From: a virus
Strand: one strand, 5' to 3'
IMG/VR virus record: IMGVR_UViG_3300031775_000029
Coordinates: 1 to 28,766 of that record
Length of the DNA stretch: 28,766 bases
The translations under genes were made by a program, and so were the position numbers. Numbering within the stretch: position 1 is the first letter of the stretch; every line of letters begins with the position of its first letter. The notes below the pieces were generated by a model. That model saw nothing but the letters and a program-made list of their open reading frames with translations. It was not told the origin of the DNA and ran no database searches. Positions 24,887 to 28,766 of the stretch are shown here, piece by piece.

Positions 24887-25342
24887 CTAATAACGAACCT
24901 CTATAAGTATTTCTCCTACTCCAAGTGGCTCAAGTACACCCTCATCAGTATCAATACTGAGGATTGTGATTTGGTGGGTAGATTGCTCTAACCCTAATCT
25001 ATCATTGTAAGTTAACTTACTATTTGTCTCTAATACTGTTTCTACATCTTCTAATAATTCGTCTAATGCAGTTACGGCATCTTCTTGATTTACATAACAA
25101 CGGACTGTAAGATTTAAAAAACGATCTTTATATCCTCCTGTCTGATATGTTCTTGATTCGCTTCCTGCGTTTATATGTATTGCCGGAAACTCCTCTACTT
25201 CATCCCAGAATTTCAGCCTAGGGCTAGTTTCTGCTACTGCTGTATGATATATTCCTCTTCCATCAATTAAAGCAAGTTTATCCGCCAGAGCTTTAGTAAT
25301 AGCTGATCTACGAGTAGTATATGATCTTGCTGTGCTGGCCAT
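24887..25342 (-). CDS. Tail terminator protein (lambda gpU-like position), 151 aa
   Basis: A 151-residue protein that likely caps the end of the tail tube and joins it to the head. The N-terminal helix (ARSYTTRRSAITKALADKLA) is followed by EFPAIHINAG, then RFLNLTVRCYVNQEDAVTAL, DELLEDVETVLETN and STHQITILSIDTDEG. This alpha/beta pattern (helix, strand 'P.i.i..g.e', 'l.v.v.c.v', helix 'l..l..dve..l') is typical of siphophage tail terminators. It starts one base inside the neck gene stop (TAATG at 25342) and precedes the tube gene by 61 nt, the standard order. The 61-nt gap holds the tube gene's ribosome-binding site and nothing else I can see. Confidence 0.8.
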   Translation of the reverse strand: MASTARSYTTRRSAITKALADKLALIDGRGIYHTAVAETSPRLKFWDEVEEFPAIHINAGSESRTYQTGGYKDRFLNLTVRCYVNQEDAVTALDELLEDVETVLETNSKLTYNDRLGLEQSTHQITILSIDTDEGVLEPLGVGEILIEVRY

Positions 25343-26703
25343 TACTGTCTCCTAGTGTAAAATCTTCCTAAAGCATACCCTGAAGCGATTTCTCTTATTG
25401 AAGCGTCAATCAAGGTTCTAGGGTCTCTATCTGTGCTAGCAAATCTGGAACCACTTGAAGATTCATATACTTCATAGGGGTTTTTTCTATATGTATACCC
25501 AAAACTTGGGTACCCCTGTGGAGTTTGTATAACATCTGTCAATTTTACGCTTCCTGCTAATCTTCCAGATTGATTTTCTAGTCTTGGAGCTCCCATATTC
25601 TTTCTTACTGTTTCTGGTAGCTTATCATTTATAAGAGCCATTACAGTATATAAACTTGCTTGAGGATTAGCGGTACTAGCTTTTTGTGCCGCTAATTTTG
25701 TCTTTGCTCTATATGATTTTCCTTTGCTTTTCAGTTTGCTATTTGACACGCTAGACGTGGTCGAGCTAGTTCTATTAACTGGTTTAACATTTGAAGTAAT
25801 TCGTAAACCTTTCTTCCTAAGTGCCGAAATTAGTAGCCATCTAGCATGAATTCTTGCGTCTGTTCTTATACTATTACTTGCTTCTTGATCGGCCCATCCA
25901 TTATTTTTGGCCCATTTCATCATCATTTTTTCAAGTTTCGGTTTAAGTGTTGACCAATCTGTTGCTAAAGCTCCTGCTGCGTTACTTGAATCCGGACCTA
26001 CTTCAATATCAACTCTCATTTTAGGCTCAAAAGCTACTTTACTCTTTCCTTTATATGCGCCTTTTTTAAACCTGGCTTCTATTTGACCAAAACGATCCAC
26101 AAACTTTGTAAGGGGCTCAAAAGTAGCAAACTCACCCCATGTAGGTGATCTCTGTGCCCATTCTGCGGCAGCAAGTAATTGTAACGCACCAACTGATCTT
26201 TTAGTCTTATGTAACCGTTGAGTTCCTTGCGCCATTAAAGAGCTTTCAGAAGCCTCTTCACCTCTCACTGATCTATGTTGCGTTAATGTATCGTGCCCTT
26301 CTTCCTCTAACTTCTTATTAACTTCTGTTCTAGCAACTCGCTTTAAAGTAGTGAAGGGTGTTTTAATTGCTCTACTTTGATGAAAACTAATACGTTTGCC
26401 GGCATCCCATGAAACAAGCTTTGCATCTGTTCTTGATCTCATTACATGTGTATGAACTGCCTCTAAAGCGGTTTTTGCCACTTTTTTAAAAAACCCTATT
26501 TTTAACTTAACAGGTTTATAATCTTTATTTTGTGCTTTTCGTCTCTTAACTACTGCATTATAGCCTTCTAAAAAAGATTGTGCTACGGGTCCTACCGCCA
26601 TTGTTACACGCTGTGGTCTTCCGTCTATTGCACCTCTGGCTGCTTCTGAATCCAGAAACTTTTCCATTCTTTTTAGTGTTCTTCTTACCTCTGACGCAGC
26701 CAT
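25342..26703 (-). CDS. Large neck/tail-completion-like protein, 453 aa
   Basis: A basic 453-residue protein at the place where short head-closure and tail-completion proteins normally sit. The N-terminal half is helical and Lys/Arg-rich (SEVRRTLKRMEKFLDSEAAR; RISFHQSRAIKTPFTTLKRV). Residues about 379-410 contain SGRLAGSVKLTDV then GYPSFGYTYRKNPYEVYE, which recalls the 'tGRL..S' stretch of HK97 gp10/lambda Z-like tail-completion proteins. No catalytic motif is visible. It overlaps the adaptor stop by one base and the tail terminator start by one base. It may combine two neck functions in one chain; a separate stopper is not seen. The exact function is inferred from position. Confidence 0.6.
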   Translation of the reverse strand: MAASEVRRTLKRMEKFLDSEAARGAIDGRPQRVTMAVGPVAQSFLEGYNAVVKRRKAQNKDYKPVKLKIGFFKKVAKTALEAVHTHVMRSRTDAKLVSWDAGKRISFHQSRAIKTPFTTLKRVARTEVNKKLEEEGHDTLTQHRSVRGEEASESSLMAQGTQRLHKTKRSVGALQLLAAAEWAQRSPTWGEFATFEPLTKFVDRFGQIEARFKKGAYKGKSKVAFEPKMRVDIEVGPDSSNAAGALATDWSTLKPKLEKMMMKWAKNNGWADQEASNSIRTDARIHARWLLISALRKKGLRITSNVKPVNRTSSTTSSVSNSKLKSKGKSYRAKTKLAAQKASTANPQASLYTVMALINDKLPETVRKNMGAPRLENQSGRLAGSVKLTDVIQTPQGYPSFGYTYRKNPYEVYESSSGSRFASTDRDPRTLIDASIREIASGYALGRFYTRRQ

Positions 26704-27290
26704 TAAAAAGTTTTATACAAGTCTAAGACTCTCTTAATGTGATCTGGGAAGCTAACATTGTTTTGTTGGCTAGTACTACCTTGATTTTGTAAGGTTGCTC
26801 CAGCTATAGATTGTCTTTGCTTATGCTCGTCTTTTAAATAATAAGTAATTAAATCAAGTACTGCAAGTTTTAAGTCCCCTGGAACTGCTGAGTACCCTGC
26901 AGTATAAACTACCTTTACTGCTCCCACTCCTGTGGGCCAGTTTTTATACCCAGAAGAAGTAGTACGTAAAACACTATCTGTATGTGTGTCTAGAGCATAC
27001 TCATATGCTCCTGTTGTAAGTGTTGTATAAGAATCACTATATGAATCCCTTTCTTGAACACTTACTATTGCATTAACTGGGCTTTCTGTTAGTTGTACAG
27101 CATGAGTCCCCCAATTAATATTAAATTCTTCAGTTTTATTTGAAGAGTAAAAATCAACAAATGTATTACCACAATAAGTTTTTACTAATTGACTCACGGA
27201 AGGAATTAATACATTCAGACGCGCATCATCCTTTGGTTGGGTGATACCTTCTGCCGTTTTATAATCCTGTAATGTTATTAAATTAGCCAT
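26703..27290 (-). CDS. Head-tail adaptor (HK97 gp6-like connector), 195 aa
   Basis: A protein of the ring-forming adaptor family that sits under the portal. The helical start LITLQDYKTAEGITQPKDDA is followed by LNVLIPSVSQLVKTYCGNTF, the typical 'L...I..vs..i..yc.r.f' of gp6-like adaptors. A beta part follows (SPVNAIVSVQERD, AVKVVYTAGYSAVPGDLKLA), then the C-terminal helices LDLITYYLKDEHKQRQ. The phrase VVYTAGY.A.P.DLK.A is a strong family marker. It lies after the capsid gene and its terminator. No good Shine-Dalgarno lies before the ATG at 27290 (AT-rich leader), so translation may be moderate. Confidence 0.85.
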   Translation of the reverse strand: MANLITLQDYKTAEGITQPKDDARLNVLIPSVSQLVKTYCGNTFVDFYSSNKTEEFNINWGTHAVQLTESPVNAIVSVQERDSYSDSYTTLTTGAYEYALDTHTDSVLRTTSSGYKNWPTGVGAVKVVYTAGYSAVPGDLKLAVLDLITYYLKDEHKQRQSIAGATLQNQGSTSQQNNVSFPDHIKRVLDLYKTF

Positions 27291-27311
27291 AAGTTAATTA
27301 ATAAAAACTTA

Positions 27312-27329
27312 GGGGAGGAGAACCTCCCC
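27312..27329 (-). terminator. Rho-independent terminator after the capsid gene
   Basis: Minus strand: GGGGAGG (27329-27323), loop TTCT, CCTCCCC (27318-27312), then TAAGTTTTTATT. A 7-bp GC-rich stem is followed within four bases by a T-run. It lies between the capsid stop and the adaptor gene. It probably terminates part of the transcripts, keeping capsid mRNA above that of the neck genes. Confidence 0.75.
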
Positions 27330-27338
27330 CAGTTTCCA

Positions 27339-27356
27339 TGATTACCAAGGTAATCA
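27339..27356 (-). repeat. 8-bp inverted repeat next to the capsid stop codon
   Basis: TGATTACC-TT-GGTAATCA on the minus strand (27356-27339), perfect 8-bp arms with a 2-nt centre. In RNA it would more likely fold as a 7-bp stem with a CUUG tetraloop. It lies 10 nt after the capsid stop and 9 nt before the terminator stem. It could protect the capsid mRNA 3' end or be a protein-binding palindrome. Confidence 0.6.
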
Positions 27357-27366
27357 GTGGTATCAA

Positions 27367-28766
27367 TTACTGATACTCGATTCGTACTGCAGGCTCATTG
27401 TTTGTTACGCCAGCAACCAACTCGTTAAATCCGAGTGATTGAGCGGCAACAATAGCCGTGCGCTGACCAGCTACTTCGTAGTCGGTCTCGATGCTAACAC
27501 CCTTAAGTCGGGGGATAACATAGTTACGTACGTTAACGGCACAAGCAGCGGTTCCTGTAAATCCACCAGCTTCTTTTGTACCTTGAGCAAGTGCGTCAGT
27601 AGCAATTACGGGAGATCCGTACATGCTTCCAACTTGACCAACTAGCTTCATTGCTGTATCGGAACCAACTTCTGACACGTCAGAGAAGGCTGCATCAGCA
27701 ATCAAGTTGTAATATTGGTCAATACCTACGATGTAAGCAACATCAGCAGGATTAACACCATACTTGCCCATTTCAGATCGAATTGAAAGCAAGTTAGCAC
27801 CTGTAACTGCATCGGAAGTACCGGATGCATCAGGATCAGCTACGAGAGCAGAATCTGCTGCCATGAAAGATCCAGCACCATCAGTACCGGCTCCACCTAC
27901 AAGACCAACAAAAGAAGATGTACCATTCATGATAGCTGCATCAATAGCTTTTGCGTGTGCTCGTGCGATAGCAGAAGTAATAATCGGCAACATGCTGATA
28001 ACTACTTGCTCATCAGTATCGTTCGCTATGAACGTACCTGAGATTAGCCTGAAAGCTTGGAGCAATACTCGGTTAACATTATAGTTGTTATCCGTTGCAC
28101 CTGACTCTTCCAGAAGGTTAGCAGTAGTCTCAAGACCAGTGCCATTCCAGTTGGCATTCTCAGTATCAGGAGCAATTGGTAGTACAGTTGCACCAGAAGC
28201 CACTTGAATTTCACGGAAGAGAGGAGCAACTTTCTGCTCTAGTCTTACTTCCTCTTCAAATGCCTGAGAAACACTTACGTCGATACCAGCTGAGCTAGTA
28301 GCATCATAAGTTACGCCAGCTTTTTGTAGAACATCTCGGCCGAAGCTAGTGTCCCAACCCTTGCGAGTAATTTTTCCAAGGATATGCGCTTGTAGCATTT
28401 CCTTCCTATGAGAAGCCATATCATTACGACCACGATTTTCAAATACACGCTTGGATTCACGCATCTTCTCAATCTCGTCAGCTTTCTCTTTGAGATCAGC
28501 CTCATGCTGCTTAAGGACTTGGTCCATTTCAGCATCTTTCTCAGCCATCTTTGCTTCAACGTCTTTAACAAGACGCTCTGTACCTGATTCAACAGCAGTT
28601 ACAACAGCAGTTTTGACCTGGGCTTCTTGTTGAGCTTTAGCTTCTGCTTCCGCAGTTGCTTTTTCCTCAACTTCTTTTTGTACAGCCTCATCGGCTGCTT
28701 TTTGCTCGGCTTGCTTCATTGCAATTTTAGCAGCAGTTTCCTCAGCTACTTTTTTAGCAAAAGCTT
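27367..28766 (-). CDS. Major capsid protein, HK97 fold (5' end outside window)
   Basis: The shell protein. The frame is open to the right edge, 15 sense codons beyond the first visible ATG at 28719; that ATG has no Shine-Dalgarno, so the real start is probably outside. The visible chain has 465 residues. The first 105 or so are a Glu/Lys/Ala-rich coiled coil (VEAKMAEKDAEMDQVLKQHE), like the HK97 delta (scaffolding) domain removed by a head protease. The capsid core follows: FEEEVRLEQKVAPLFREIQV, then ATVLPIAP near the E-loop region, RAHAKAIDAAIMNGTSSFVG, DVAYIVGIDQYYNLI and a C-terminal VAGVTNNEPAVRIEYQ. Terminase, portal and protease are expected upstream, beyond the right edge. No protease domain is visible here. 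Confidence 0.92.
   Translation of the reverse strand, partial: AFAKKVAEETAAKIAMKQAEQKAADEAVQKEVEEKATAEAEAKAQQEAQVKTAVVTAVESGTERLVKDVEAKMAEKDAEMDQVLKQHEADLKEKADEIEKMRESKRVFENRGRNDMASHRKEMLQAHILGKITRKGWDTSFGRDVLQKAGVTYDATSSAGIDVSVSQAFEEEVRLEQKVAPLFREIQVASGATVLPIAPDTENANWNGTGLETTANLLEESGATDNNYNVNRVLLQAFRLISGTFIANDTDEQVVISMLPIITSAIARAHAKAIDAAIMNGTSSFVGLVGGAGTDGAGSFMAADSALVADPDASGTSDAVTGANLLSIRSEMGKYGVNPADVAYIVGIDQYYNLIADAAFSDVSEVGSDTAMKLVGQVGSMYGSPVIATDALAQGTKEAGGFTGTAACAVNVRNYVIPRLKGVSIETDYEVAGQRTAIVAAQSLGFNELVAGVTNNEPAVRIEYQ

Noticed and set aside
27327-27366. Weak promoter-like pair TTGATA / AATCAT after the capsid stop
   Set aside because: The -10 matches only 4 of 6 positions, and the pair lies upstream of the terminator hairpin, so transcripts would be stopped at once.

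Overview
The window is one contiguous block of virion-structure genes from a tailed bacteriophage with a long, probably non-contractile tail (lambda/HK97-type siphovirus). Every gene I can support is on the minus strand, so transcription runs from high to low coordinates. No terminase, portal, protease, integrase, replication or lysis gene, tRNA or CRISPR is visible, so lifestyle cannot be judged. The sequence looks AT-rich, and its two clear promoters match the bacterial sigma70 consensus. The fibre proteins (LamG-like, C1q-like, carbohydrate-binding-like and 'IADDAITSA' repeat proteins) resemble sets I know from marine phages. A marine bacterial host is therefore likely, but this is inference; the host species cannot be named.

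Layout in transcription order. (1) Head and neck, 28766-24887: HK97-fold major capsid protein with a long N-terminal coiled coil (5' end outside the window), a terminator, a head-tail adaptor, a large neck/tail-completion-like protein and a tail terminator. (2) Tail tube, 24825-23110: major tail protein followed by a strong UUCG-capped hairpin. (3) Tail shaft and tip, 23060-9265: a consensus promoter, then tail chaperone gpG with a programmed -1 frameshift making gpGT, then tape measure, gpM-, gpL-, gpK-, gpI- and gpJ-like proteins in exactly the lambda order. (4) Adsorption cassette, 9243-1: a second consensus promoter drives at least thirteen tightly packed genes. They encode a BppU-like baseplate protein, several repeat-bearing fibres, a tail-fibre assembly chaperone, and fibres ending in CBM-like, C1q-like and LamG-like domains. 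The last gene runs off the left edge.

How it works together: capsid and tail-tube proteins are needed in hundreds of copies, and each gene is followed by a hairpin. The tail-tip and fibre operons have their own promoters. Within operons, ten junctions are 1-nt stop/start overlaps (nine TAATG, one TGATG) and two are ATGA overlaps, suggesting translational coupling. The best-supported special mechanism is the frameshift signal at 22586-22544: an A AAT TTT slippery heptamer, an 8-nt spacer and an 8-bp stem. It fuses gpG to the downstream T frame.

I found no wholly new system. The most unusual items are the frameshift element, the two consensus promoters, a JAMM domain whose motif Ser is Gly, a CxxCCxxC cluster in a Gly-rich part of the tape measure, and a family of exchangeable decapeptide repeats shared by three fibre genes.
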